Shown here: positions 25,715-33,591 of the stretch, piece by piece
Numbering within the stretch: position 1 is the stretch's first letter
Layout of the letters: each line of letters begins with the position of its first letter
NCBI GenBank assembly: GCA_944321125.1
Contig: CALUKD010000032.1
Location: forward strand, 1 to 39,378
DNA from: Candidatus Butyricimonas faecavium
GTDB lineage: Bacteria > Bacteroidota > Bacteroidia > Bacteroidales > Marinifilaceae
Direction of reading: 5' to 3'
DNA length: 39,378 nt
Program-made: the position numbers and the translations under genes
Notes under the pieces: generated by a model
Seen by the model: the letters and a program-made list of their open reading frames with translations, nothing else
What the model was told of the DNA's origin: nothing
The model's database searches: none

Positions 25715-26302
25715 ATGGAGCATTCAAAATTAAAAAATATTCTTGTTATTGATAATCATGACTCGTTCGTCTACAACCTCGTTCAAATCCTCCGGGAGAA
25801 TGAACATTGCCAATTCGACATCGTCTATAATGACCAAATAGACTTCTCCTCACTCAACCGCTACGACAAGCTCCTACTATCTCCCGGACCGGGCATTCCA
25901 ACCGAAGCCGGAAATCTCCTTACTCTCATCGAGCATTGCAAAAACACCCATGATATTCTCGGTGTATGCCTCGGTCACCAAGCCATCGCCGAATCTTTTG
26001 GTGCCAGTCTACAACAACTACCCCACCCCAAGCATGGCCACGAAAGCCCCCTTACAATCATCGATCCTACTGACATCCTCTACCATGGACTCTCCTATCC
26101 CGTACAAGTAGGACGTTACCATTCATGGACCGTCAATCCCCACACCCTCCCCCCATGCTTCCGCATCAGCGCCCTCGATGAAGAAGGCCACATTATGTCT
26201 TTCTACCATACAACCCTCCCCATCCGAGGTGTCCAGTATCATCCTGAATCCATTATCACCCGCCAAGGTCGACAAATGATTAATAACTGGGTAAACGAAT
26301 AA
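25715..26302 (+). CDS. pabA: Aminodeoxychorismate synthase glutamine amidotransferase component
   Basis: The 195-residue class I glutamine amidotransferase has the nucleophile Cys85 in GVCLGHQAI and the His176/Glu178 pair in YHPES, plus an N-terminal IDNHDSFVYNL motif common to PabA and TrpG. It supplies ammonia to PabB. No trp genes are present, while pabB and pabC lie across the divergent promoter, so PabA is favoured. In some bacteria a single protein serves both pathways. It is the only plus-strand gene in the first 29 kb. Confidence 0.9.
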   Translation: MEHSKLKNILVIDNHDSFVYNLVQILRENEHCQFDIVYNDQIDFSSLNRYDKLLLSPGPGIPTEAGNLLTLIEHCKNTHDILGVCLGHQAIAESFGASLQQLPHPKHGHESPLTIIDPTDILYHGLSYPVQVGRYHSWTVNPHTLPPCFRISALDEEGHIMSFYHTTLPIRGVQYHPESIITRQGRQMINNWVNE

Positions 26303-26304
26303 AA

Positions 26305-26336
26305 GAGTTTATCAACTTTGTAAAGTTCATAAACTC
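26305..26336 (-). terminator. Hairpin between convergent pabA and radical SAM genes
   Basis: GAGTTTAT (26305-26312) pairs with ATAAACTC (26329-26336), and AACTTT (26314-26319) with AAAGTT (26322-26327). There is one C-C mismatch and a 2-base loop. Read on the minus strand it is followed by TTTTATT, fitting termination of the radical SAM gene; it begins 3 bp after the pabA stop and may protect that transcript too. Confidence 0.6.
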
Positions 26337-26361
26337 CAAGCGTCTGCCCCCTGCGGCAGGG

Positions 26362-26394
26362 ATCTAAAATATTAAATCATTAAATCTAAAATCC
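26362..26394. repeat. 7-bp-period array in a convergent gap
   Basis: ATCT, ATAT, ATCA, ATCT and ATCC start at 26362, 26369, 26376, 26384 and 26391 (spacing 7,7,8,7). It lies between two 3' ends, so these arrays are not confined to upstream regions. Confidence 0.6.
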
Positions 26395-26396
26395 CC

Positions 26397-28028
26397 CTAC
26401 CTTTTCCCTACATACAATGGCTTTGACGCCGACTTTCCCCGATCGAAACCGAACCAATACTCATCCTTTTCTCCCTGCAAATGATACACCCGCATCACAC
26501 TCTCGTATTCCCCTATCACATTCACCACATCTTCCGGGATCTCTTTATTCCACGGTTCCAAACGCTTGCTCGGCTCCTTTGCGAAAGGAATTCCCGCGAC
26601 AATCCATGCCACCGAAATATCAGTAAGAAACATCGGATAGTACCTCTCACAAAATTCATACAATAACGCCCCCCGTCGCTCCAAACTAAGCGGTTGCTCT
26701 AACAACTCCTTACTCTCCATCCAGTGCAGAAAATTCGGTAGGAAATATTCATCATTCCCTATCAACTTTCGAGTCACCTCCTGCCATGCCAAAGCATTAT
26801 AAAAACCATCAATCAAACGAGACAATAACCGAGCCTGACGTAAATCCTCCACTGACATCATTTCCGTCTGCAACACCTCGTAGGGTACATCTGGGGAATA
26901 AACAATTCCCAATACCTCCGCCTCTGCACGCATTACTGTTCCGGGTAATAATTTCAACAACTCCAACTGTATTTCCCCCGTCCCGAACCCTGCCAACACC
27001 CGCACGTCTTCAATCATCTGTTCCAACGAATATAGCGGTAACCCCGCTATCAGATCAGCATGTACCACCAAATTAGGTAATGATGCCAAATAATGCAACC
27101 CTTCCAAAGCTGCCCGTAAATCACCGATTCGATGACAAGCCTGTAACACATCTGGCCGTAAACTCTGAATCCCCGCCTCCAGATGCAACAACCCGACAGG
27201 CAACTCCCGCAACAACTCCTTCACTTCGTCAGAAAGCAAAGCCGGATGAATCTCCAAGTGAAAACGCATTCCCGGAGCAAACTCTCGAAACAACTCTAAC
27301 AAACGGATCGCTCTCTGGGAAGACCCATTAAACGTACGATCCAACAACCGAATATCCCGGATACCATGGTCTCGAATAACGATCAAACGTTCTCGAACAC
27401 GCTCCACAGATAACATCCGCACGGGCTTTTCTGCCCCACTCACGCAGAAAGCACAGGTATTAAAACACCCCCTCGTCGTCTCCAACTGCACGAATGGTTT
27501 CGTCCAATCAAAAAAACGACTGTGTTCCGGGATCATCAACCGGTCAAACTCCATCACCTTTGCTAATCCCCCATCATGATACACTCCCTCCGTATCCAAC
27601 CAACACACTCCCACGACCTCATTCCACCGAGACGGAATATCATACACGTTTAACCACTCATGAAATCCCAGTTCGCCCTCCCCTCTAAACACACAGTCCA
27701 CGTGTCTATTACGACGTAAATATTCTTCATTATCTCCTAACATCTCCGGCCCTCCCAATATAATCGTACATTCTGGTAACAATGCTTTCACCCGGGACGT
27801 AATCTTTAACAACACCTCATGTGTGAACAACCACGCCGTTGCTGCTACCACATCCGGACGGGCTGCCACAATTTCGGCCACCACACTCCCCACGTTTGAA
27901 TTAATCGTTGCGGAAACTTTCTTCCACTCTACATTCCCCTCTTTTCCTTCTACTTGTGCATGAATCGCCGGAAGAGCCAGTGAAGAATGAGCATACGAAG
28001 AATTCAAATCTAACCAAAGAAGTAACAT
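26397..28028 (-). CDS. B12-binding domain-containing radical SAM protein
   Basis: The 543-residue protein starts with a cobalamin-binding-like Rossmann domain (about residues 1-125, with LGGPEMLGDNEEYL and VFRGEGELGFHEW segments). A radical SAM domain follows, with the CX3CX2C cluster motif Cys188, Cys192, Cys195 in TRGCFNTCAFC. The C-terminal 180 residues resemble an uncharacterised domain often fused to such enzymes. It likely uses SAM and a 4Fe-4S cluster, perhaps for methyl transfer or rearrangement; the substrate is unknown. It is monocistronic by appearance. I see no His-rich or DXHXXG cobalamin lower-ligand motif, so cobalamin may bind base-off or not at all. Confidence 0.85.
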   Translation of the reverse strand: MLLLWLDLNSSYAHSSLALPAIHAQVEGKEGNVEWKKVSATINSNVGSVVAEIVAARPDVVAATAWLFTHEVLLKITSRVKALLPECTIILGGPEMLGDNEEYLRRNRHVDCVFRGEGELGFHEWLNVYDIPSRWNEVVGVCWLDTEGVYHDGGLAKVMEFDRLMIPEHSRFFDWTKPFVQLETTRGCFNTCAFCVSGAEKPVRMLSVERVRERLIVIRDHGIRDIRLLDRTFNGSSQRAIRLLELFREFAPGMRFHLEIHPALLSDEVKELLRELPVGLLHLEAGIQSLRPDVLQACHRIGDLRAALEGLHYLASLPNLVVHADLIAGLPLYSLEQMIEDVRVLAGFGTGEIQLELLKLLPGTVMRAEAEVLGIVYSPDVPYEVLQTEMMSVEDLRQARLLSRLIDGFYNALAWQEVTRKLIGNDEYFLPNFLHWMESKELLEQPLSLERRGALLYEFCERYYPMFLTDISVAWIVAGIPFAKEPSKRLEPWNKEIPEDVVNVIGEYESVMRVYHLQGEKDEYWFGFDRGKSASKPLYVGKR

Positions 28029-28089
28029 AACAATTCTATTTTAAGTATCGCCTTCGGCGAATTACAGATATACAGGTTACAAGTTCCTT

Positions 28090-28142
28090 TTCCCCCACAA
28101 AACTAACGCTTTTCACAAAGAATCAAAGTTCCCCCACAAAAC
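28090..28142. repeat. 14-bp direct repeats flanking the radical SAM promoter
   Basis: TTCCCCCACAAAAC occurs at 28090-28103 and again at 28129-28142, 39 bp apart. The first overlaps the -7 box; the second lies just upstream of the -33 box. It may be a regulator site or a small duplication. Confidence 0.6.
28098..28127 (-). promoter_or_regulatory. Promoter of the radical SAM gene
   Basis: On the minus strand TTTG (28124-28127) and TAGTTTTG (28098-28105) are separated by 18 bp, matching the Bacteroidota promoter consensus. The leader is about 60-70 nt and contains a small TCGCC/GGCGA hairpin at 28048-28060. Confidence 0.6.
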
Positions 28143-28145
28143 GAA

Positions 28146-28177
28146 AAGTGGTAGCCATCTTTCCATCGCTACCACTT
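28146..28177 (-). terminator. Intrinsic terminator of mscS
   Basis: AAGTGGTAGC (28146-28155) pairs perfectly with GCTACCACTT (28168-28177) around a 12-base loop. On the minus strand it is followed by TTCGTTTTG. It is 43 bp past the mscS stop. Confidence 0.7.
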
Positions 28178-28220
28178 CTACTAAAACAACTTGCAACCAA
28201 TAACCTGCAACGGCAGAACT

Positions 28221-29069
28221 CTATTCTGCCTGTTTATGCAAATGTACATCCAGCTGCGGGAACGGGATATTCAAATTTTCCTCGGCAAACGTCTTATAGA
28301 CCTTCTCATTCATATCGAAATAAACACCCCAATAATCCCCTGAGTTCACCCAAGCACGTACCACGACATTAACCGAACTCTCTCCTAAAGAAGTCAAAGC
28401 AATGAAATAAGCAGGGTCCTTCAACACACGACCATCCGCATCCAGCAAACGAGCAATCACAGCTTTCGCCTTCGTATAATCATCTCCATAAGCAATTCCG
28501 AACTCCCAGTCCACACGACGGGTAGCCTCTTTAGAATAGTTTTTCATCAACCCTGTTGACAAACCACCATTCGGAATAATGATAATCTTATTATCGGGAG
28601 TAGCCAAAATCGTATTGAATATCTGAATCTCTCGCACCGTCCCTGTCTGCCCCTGTGCCTCGATCGTATCTCCAACCTTAAAGGGCTTGAACAACAAAAT
28701 CATTACTCCACCGGCAAAATTTTGTAACGTACCGCTCAACGCCATGCCAATAGCAACACCGGCAGATGCAAAAAGGGCAATAAATGAACTAGTCTCGATG
28801 CCAAGCACCCCGATCACCACGATAATCAACAACAATGTTAACGTGATATTCACCAAACTCTTCACGAACGTAGACAAAGATGCCTCCACGTGACGTTTTT
28901 CTAATATCTTCGCCAACAGCTTGTTCAACCGCCTAACGATCCAACGCCCCACTAGGAACACCACGATAGCTAACAAAATCTTAGAACCGACCGATATTCC
29001 CAAATCGATCATTTTAGTCAAAAACACGTCTAATGATACATTAGAGGGGCTTGTAAATAATTCTTCCAT
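28221..29069 (-). CDS. mscS: Small-conductance mechanosensitive channel, MscS family
   Basis: The start at 29069 (MEELFTSP) avoids overlap with the upstream gene; a GTG at 29126 would overlap it. The 282-residue protein has three N-terminal membrane segments. The pore helix TM3 is rich in Gly/Ala (ASAGVAIGMALSGTLQNFAG), followed by the beta domain (FKPFKVGDTIEAQGQTGTV, IIIPNGGLSTGLMKNYS). Length and layout match E. coli MscS. It releases solutes on hypo-osmotic shock. It follows an ACP phosphodiesterase-like gene by 20 bp. Confidence 0.93.
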   Translation of the reverse strand: MEELFTSPSNVSLDVFLTKMIDLGISVGSKILLAIVVFLVGRWIVRRLNKLLAKILEKRHVEASLSTFVKSLVNITLTLLLIIVVIGVLGIETSSFIALFASAGVAIGMALSGTLQNFAGGVMILLFKPFKVGDTIEAQGQTGTVREIQIFNTILATPDNKIIIIPNGGLSTGLMKNYSKEATRRVDWEFGIAYGDDYTKAKAVIARLLDADGRVLKDPAYFIALTSLGESSVNVVVRAWVNSGDYWGVYFDMNEKVYKTFAEENLNIPFPQLDVHLHKQAE

Positions 29070-29089
29070 ACACCAATTTATATTAAAAA

Positions 29090-29683
29090 TTAACAAATTA
29101 TATCCATCTCCAACACTAAACGACACCTTTCCCGAACGTCTGGTAGAAAACGATCGAACAATTCTTGTAATCGACCTTGATTGTTCTTGAAAAAAACAAC
29201 GGCTAACTCCGGATTAATCCTCAAATTCTTGTATTCCACCATGATTTCCAGCGAATGCTTAATCCCGGAAAGGGATGCATAACGCACCAACCGATTCGTC
29301 AAGATAAAATGCCAAAGGAAGTTTTTAAACTGTTCCGGTAAATAATGATAATTTAAGAGTAATGCTCCATAAAAAGTAAAAGCAAACCACTTTAATGACC
29401 GCCCAGAGTAACGCCGAAAATTTTTTGCCAGTAAATGATCAAAATAAATATCCGCCAAAACACCGGAATAACGTCCAAAATCACCTCGCAACAAATCTAT
29501 CACCTCCCGAACCACGGGATGATGATCCGTGTAAGCATCAATTTCCCGATGCAACAAGATACCCTCCCGAAAACCTGATGGATAATTCTCGTAAGCCCGT
29601 CCTTTTACAGCATCTCCAACAAAATTCCCAATCTGAACCCTCCGGTCATCTCCCGAAAGAAATATATGTGCTAGATAATTCAT
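29090..29683 (-). CDS. acpH: Acyl carrier protein phosphodiesterase-like protein (AcpH family)
   Basis: From the ATG at 29683 the protein has 197 residues and starts MNYLAHIFLSG, as in E. coli AcpH; an upstream TTG start is rejected. Family segments are GNFVGDAVKGR, an LLHREIDAYTDHHPVVRE stretch with conserved His and Asp, and ADIYFDHLLAKNF. This family (formerly DUF479) includes enzymes that remove 4'-phosphopantetheine from ACP in the cytoplasm. Many Bacteroidota homologues are only annotated by similarity, so the activity is inferred. Confidence 0.85.
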   Translation of the reverse strand: MNYLAHIFLSGDDRRVQIGNFVGDAVKGRAYENYPSGFREGILLHREIDAYTDHHPVVREVIDLLRGDFGRYSGVLADIYFDHLLAKNFRRYSGRSLKWFAFTFYGALLLNYHYLPEQFKNFLWHFILTNRLVRYASLSGIKHSLEIMVEYKNLRINPELAVVFFKNNQGRLQELFDRFLPDVRERCRLVLEMDIIC

Positions 29684-29754
29684 TTTTCGGTTTACGTTTT
29701 TACCCCATAACAAGTTTCAATCTTTTCAGACTTTTTTTAACATCAATTCAAAAG

Positions 29755-29762
29755 CAAAAATA
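29755..29762 (-). promoter_or_regulatory. -7 box (TATTTTTG) of the acpH-mscS unit
   Basis: The minus-strand TATTTTTG fits TAnnTTTG and lies 71 bp upstream of the acpH-like ATG. No clear -33 element is seen. Confidence 0.45.
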
Positions 29763-29795
29763 ACAAAAACATATAAACTTCTCTCTCAAATTTTA

Positions 29796-29803
29796 TATCT
29801 TTG
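29796..29803 (+). promoter_or_regulatory. -7 box (TATCTTTG) of the NlpC/P60 lipoprotein gene
   Basis: The plus-strand TATCTTTG fits TAnnTTTG, 27 bp upstream of the lipoprotein ATG, giving a short leader. It is divergent to the acpH promoter, about 40 bp away. Confidence 0.55.
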
Positions 29804-29830
29804 TTAACATTATTCAGTAACTAACTGACT

Positions 29831-30361
29831 ATGAAGAGAACATTAAAATTTAACACGCTATATATCGGGATTCTTTTACTGGCCATCTTCTTTTCGTCTT
29901 GTACCTCATCCAAACAACTCGCCATCCAGAAAAGCAAAACAGCACAGCTTTCCCGTAAATTAGGATTTACCGTGAACCGGAAAGACGACCTTCCCTTGCT
30001 GGAAGAGGTCAGCCACTGGTTGGGAACTCCTTATCGATATGGCGGGACAACTCGTACAGGAGTCGATTGTTCGGGATTCGTGGGAGCCGTGTATAAAAAT
30101 GTCTATCACAAATCCCTGCAACGCACCGTTGTCAGTATCTATAATAAAGATTGTCAGCGTATTGGGAAACGCCGTTTGAAATCGGGAGATCTTGTCTTTT
30201 TCAACTTTCCCAAACGAAAAAAAAGACCCCTCAACCATATAGGAATCTACCTCAAAAACGGCTATTTCGCTCACGCTAGCACGTCAAAAGGAGTCATGAT
30301 CAACCATCTAAGCGAAAACTACTACAAAAAGGGCTGGCGTAAATCCGGCAGGGTATGGTAG
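29831..30361 (+). CDS. NlpC/P60 family lipoprotein, peptidoglycan endopeptidase
   Basis: The 176-residue protein has a lipoprotein signal peptide with a hydrophobic core and lipobox ending at Cys24 (FFSSC), so the mature protein should be membrane-anchored outside the cytoplasm. The NlpC/P60 domain shows a TPYRYGGTTRTGVDCSGF block with nucleophile Cys80, His136 in NHIGIY and His148 in FAHAS. Such enzymes cut gamma-D-glutamyl-diaminopimelate bonds in stem peptides, consistent with the mDAP type inferred from murE. It resembles the small E. coli Spr/MepS enzymes in size. Confidence 0.92.
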   Translation: MKRTLKFNTLYIGILLLAIFFSSCTSSKQLAIQKSKTAQLSRKLGFTVNRKDDLPLLEEVSHWLGTPYRYGGTTRTGVDCSGFVGAVYKNVYHKSLQRTVVSIYNKDCQRIGKRRLKSGDLVFFNFPKRKKRPLNHIGIYLKNGYFAHASTSKGVMINHLSENYYKKGWRKSGRVW

Positions 30362-30377
30362 TTCATAAAATACAAAA

Positions 30378-30404
30378 AAGGGGAAACCTTACGGCAATCC
30401 CCTT
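30378..30404 (-). terminator. Terminator of the sulfur-transfer gene
   Basis: AAGGGGA (30378-30384) pairs with TCCCCTT (30398-30404). On the minus strand the hairpin is followed by TTTTTGTATTTT, a typical T-run, 19 bp after the stop at 30423. It may also act weakly on the convergent lipoprotein transcript. Confidence 0.75.
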
Positions 30405-30422
30405 CAATAATAAAGTCTTTAA

Positions 30423-32873
30423 TCAAACAAATAGATTCACGTTTGCATCCTCTGCTCGTTCCAAATAAGTCGCCACGCCGCCAACATTCACCCCGTCAAC
30501 CAATTCCTCTTTTGTGATCCCCATCACATCCATGGACATCTGACAAGCAATGAACTCAACTCCGTTCTTACGGGCTTGTTCAATCAAGCTCTCCAGCGAA
30601 TCGATTTGCTTGTTACGCATCACCTTCCGCATCATCCGAGTTCCCACACCCATCATGTTCATTTTCGACAAAGACAATTTACGACTTCCGGCAGGCATCA
30701 TCATCCCGAACATCTTGCTCATCGTGTCTTTCTTTACGGCATCGGAACGCTCTTTCCGGATCACGTTCAATCCCCAAAAAGTGAAAAACATGGTTACCTT
30801 CCGCCCCATCGAGGCAGCCCCATTCGCGATAACGAACGATGCCAACGCCTTGTCTAAATCATCACTAAACACGATCAGCGTTTTGTTGTTTCCCGCTCCT
30901 TCCTTCACCACAGGACAAACTCCTGTCCCCTTCTCCAACACAGCTGTAACAATACCCTTTTCCTCCTTTACGTCCACCAATCGGTTTCCCGTCATCTTCG
31001 CCCATGACACCACATCTCGGGAAAACCCTTGATCAGTCACCTTAATCTCCAAACGTTCCCCAGCCTTTAGTTGCTCCATCCCGCCTTTCAACTTCATCAC
31101 GGGACCCGGACATTGTAATCCGCAAGCATCTATCACGAGAGATTTCTCCTCCACCACCTTATCCGAAACTTTTACCTCCACCGGCTTTTTTACTTCCGGT
31201 TCCACATATTTTATCGGATTGCATTGTTCCGCCATTGCAGCAGAATATGTCTTGTACCCCCCATTTAGGTTCACCACATCATAACCACGTTGCATCAACA
31301 CCCGAGCTGCAATATACCCCCGTAACCCGATTGCACAGAATACCACAATCATTTTATCCTTTGGCAGATTCTGGTATTCCTCCCGTGAACCATCCAAGGA
31401 AATATTCACGGCTCCCTCTATACTTCCCATCGCAAACTCTTCGGCTGTACGCACGTCCACCAACATCACTTTGGACTGGTCCATATCCCTTAACTCCCGC
31501 CAACTAATCATCTTCACCTTTCCGCTCAACATATTATCCGCCACGAATCCAGCCATGTTCACTGGGTCCTTCGCCGACGAATAAGGTGGTGCATAGGCTT
31601 GTTCCAATTCCATCAAATCATAAATCGTTCCACCATTCCGAATCACGGCAGACATCATCTCCAACCGTTTATCCACTCCATCAATACCTACAGCTTGAGC
31701 GCCTAGTAACTTTCCTCCCTCCGGCGAGAAATTAATCTTTATATCCATCATAATCGCTCCCGGATAATATCCGGCATGAGATGCTCCATGCACGATCGCC
31801 TCCTTATAAGGAATTTGCAAACGATCCAACATTTTAGCAGACAATCCGGTTGTTCCAACGGTCAAGTCAAAAACCTTAGCAATTGCCGTATTAATCGAAC
31901 CTTTATATTTTTGATAATTACCTTTCACCACGTTATCCGCACAAATACGGCCCTGTTTGTTGGCCGGCCCTGCCAAAAATGCCAATGCCGGACGACCGCT
32001 CACCGGATTCGGGAACTCGATCGCATCACCTACAGCATAAATATCCGGATGAGAAGTCTGTAAAAACTCGTTCACCTTGATTCCCCCCGTCTCACCAATT
32101 TCTAACCCGGCCTCACGTGCCAATTTCACTTCCGGACGTACCCCAATAGAAAGCAATACCATATCAACCCGCAACACCAAACCACTTTTTAACACCACGT
32201 CAATACCATCCTCTACGGCTTGGAATGCTGTCACTGCCTCCTGCAAATGTAAACCAACACCTTTCGATTTAAAATGTTGATGTACCACAGTAGCAATTTC
32301 ATAATCCACCGGAGTCATCACTTGGTCAGCCATTTCCACTACTGACACCTGAATCCCATACTCGTACAAATTCTCTGCCATCTCCAAACCGATAAACCCA
32401 GCTCCCACAATCAAGGCTCGTTTCACATCATGATCTTCGATATACTCCTTCACCCGATCCGTATCGTTCACGTTACGTAAGGTAAAAATTCCCTCCGTAT
32501 CAATCCCTTCCAACGGTGGACGAACTGGAACCGCCCCTGGAGATAAGATTAATTTATCATACGTCTCTTCATAAAGCCCTCCTGAGTCCAAATTATGTAC
32601 TGTAATCGTTTTCCTTTCCGGGTTTACACGTTCCACTTCCGAACGTACCCGAGCTTCTATATTAAACCGTGCGGCAAAACTTTCCGGAGTCTGCACGAAA
32701 AGTTTCTCCCGCTCGTAAATCAACTCTCCAATATAATAAGGTAAACCACAATTAGCATAGGAGATATAATCTCCTCTCTCGAACATAATAATTTCAGCGC
32801 CTTCATCGAGTCTACGCAAACGGGCTGCCGTCGAGGCACCACCCGCCACACCACCAACAATCAAATATTTCAT
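30423..32873 (-). CDS. Multidomain sulfur-transfer protein: CoA-disulfide reductase, rhodanese, TusA and DsrE modules
   Basis: The 816-residue protein is a fusion. Residues 1-445 are a flavin pyridine-nucleotide disulfide oxidoreductase of the CoA-disulfide reductase/NADH oxidase type, with the FAD-binding GGVAGGASTAARLRR start, a single redox Cys42 in YANCGLPYY, and NAD-site GAGFIGLEMAE. Residues about 455-545 are rhodanese with Cys513 in FCAIGLRG. Residues about 579-650 are TusA/SirA-like with ACGLQCPGP (Cys584, Cys588). Residues 665-816 are DsrE/DsrF-like with Cys777. Each module can handle persulfide sulfur, so the protein likely passes sulfane sulfur internally or reduces CoA persulfides. 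The substrate is unknown. An ArsR-family gene lies 128 bp upstream on the same strand. Confidence 0.92.
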   Translation of the reverse strand: MKYLIVGGVAGGASTAARLRRLDEGAEIIMFERGDYISYANCGLPYYIGELIYEREKLFVQTPESFAARFNIEARVRSEVERVNPERKTITVHNLDSGGLYEETYDKLILSPGAVPVRPPLEGIDTEGIFTLRNVNDTDRVKEYIEDHDVKRALIVGAGFIGLEMAENLYEYGIQVSVVEMADQVMTPVDYEIATVVHQHFKSKGVGLHLQEAVTAFQAVEDGIDVVLKSGLVLRVDMVLLSIGVRPEVKLAREAGLEIGETGGIKVNEFLQTSHPDIYAVGDAIEFPNPVSGRPALAFLAGPANKQGRICADNVVKGNYQKYKGSINTAIAKVFDLTVGTTGLSAKMLDRLQIPYKEAIVHGASHAGYYPGAIMMDIKINFSPEGGKLLGAQAVGIDGVDKRLEMMSAVIRNGGTIYDLMELEQAYAPPYSSAKDPVNMAGFVADNMLSGKVKMISWRELRDMDQSKVMLVDVRTAEEFAMGSIEGAVNISLDGSREEYQNLPKDKMIVVFCAIGLRGYIAARVLMQRGYDVVNLNGGYKTYSAAMAEQCNPIKYVEPEVKKPVEVKVSDKVVEEKSLVIDACGLQCPGPVMKLKGGMEQLKAGERLEIKVTDQGFSRDVVSWAKMTGNRLVDVKEEKGIVTAVLEKGTGVCPVVKEGAGNNKTLIVFSDDLDKALASFVIANGAASMGRKVTMFFTFWGLNVIRKERSDAVKKDTMSKMFGMMMPAGSRKLSLSKMNMMGVGTRMMRKVMRNKQIDSLESLIEQARKNGVEFIACQMSMDVMGITKEELVDGVNVGGVATYLERAEDANVNLFV

Positions 32874-33001
32874 ACACGTTTAGATTTTAGGGTTATATAG
32901 TTATATATATTTCTCCACGAATAAACTCATTGAATTTATCCATAATATCACGTTCAATTTACATCATTTATAACGTCCATCCTCTCATAAAGTTCACAGA
33001 C

Positions 33002-33298
33002 TTACTTCGTACACTTCATCATACACCGCATGGCCTCCGTGACATGATCACTCGCCATTCTATAAAAAGCATTACGTCCCTCTCGTCGAATCAACAGGAT
33101 CCCCTTCGCCTGCATATCGGTCAAATGATGCGAAATTAACGCTTGGCTGCATCCCATCCGGTCACATATATCCGACACGCTCATCTCCCCGTTTTTCGAG
33201 AGTAAACATATAATTCTCAAACGATTCGGGTGTGCTACTGCTTTCAAAACGTAAGCTAACTTTTCCAACTCTTCTTGTTTAAAACACTCTGTTTCCAT
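33002..33298 (-). CDS. ArsR-family transcriptional regulator, possible persulfide/thiol sensor
   Basis: The start at 33298 gives 98 residues; a longer start would run through the candidate promoter and is rejected. The winged-helix pattern is clear: HPNRLRIICLLSKNG, then the recognition helix in CSQALISHHLTDM, then the wing (REGRNAFYRM). There are five Cys residues: 5, 31, 45, 50, 92 and 96 minus none at 5 if a downstream start were used; Cys31 lies in IICLL and Cys92/Cys96 in the last helix. In BigR/SqrR-type sensors a Cys in the equivalent helix pairs with one near the C-terminus to sense persulfides, so such a role is plausible. It probably represses itself and the sulfur-transfer gene. 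Confidence 0.87.
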   Translation of the reverse strand: METECFKQEELEKLAYVLKAVAHPNRLRIICLLSKNGEMSVSDICDRMGCSQALISHHLTDMQAKGILLIRREGRNAFYRMASDHVTEAMRCMMKCTK

Positions 33299-33308
33299 AT
33301 TTCCTTTT

Positions 33309-33364
33309 TTGAATATACAAATATATAAATATACATTTGAATATACAACACTATAAATAGTGTT
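33309..33364 (-). promoter_or_regulatory. arsR promoter and candidate operators
   Basis: The minus strand has a -7 box TATATTTG (33318-33325) with a TTG 20 bp upstream. Overlapping it are two direct copies of TTGAATATACAA (33309-33320, 33337-33348) and an inverted repeat AACACTAT/ATAGTGTT (33347-33364) with a 2-base centre. These positions fit autorepression by the ArsR protein. Which element is bound is not known. Confidence 0.6.
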
Positions 33365-33536
33365 TAACATATATTCATCAACTAAAACTTTTTCTCCTCT
33401 TTAAAACTTTCGCACGATGTCGTCATCCAAACAACATATTATAAAGTTATCCCGCAACAAATACCCAAGTAATCTTATGAAAATAGAATCACAAGGGAAA
33501 AGTTATTCATTTTATCTTAAAAAATACACTCGAATG

Positions 33537-33567
33537 TTTGTATTTATACGAGAAACCGCTATCTTTG
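33537..33567 (+). promoter_or_regulatory. Promoter of tRNA-Arg
   Basis: TTTG (33537-33540) and TATCTTTG (33560-33567) are separated by 19 bp, a full match to the Bacteroidota promoter consensus. The tRNA begins 25 bp downstream of the -7 box. Confidence 0.75.
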
Positions 33568-33591
33568 CACCGTTAAAAATAAATGACACTC

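Noticed and set aside
1926-26394. Heptad arrays as CRISPR or simple tandem repeats
   Set aside because: Units are 7 bp, degenerate and without unique spacers; no cas genes are present. They are not exact microsatellites either.
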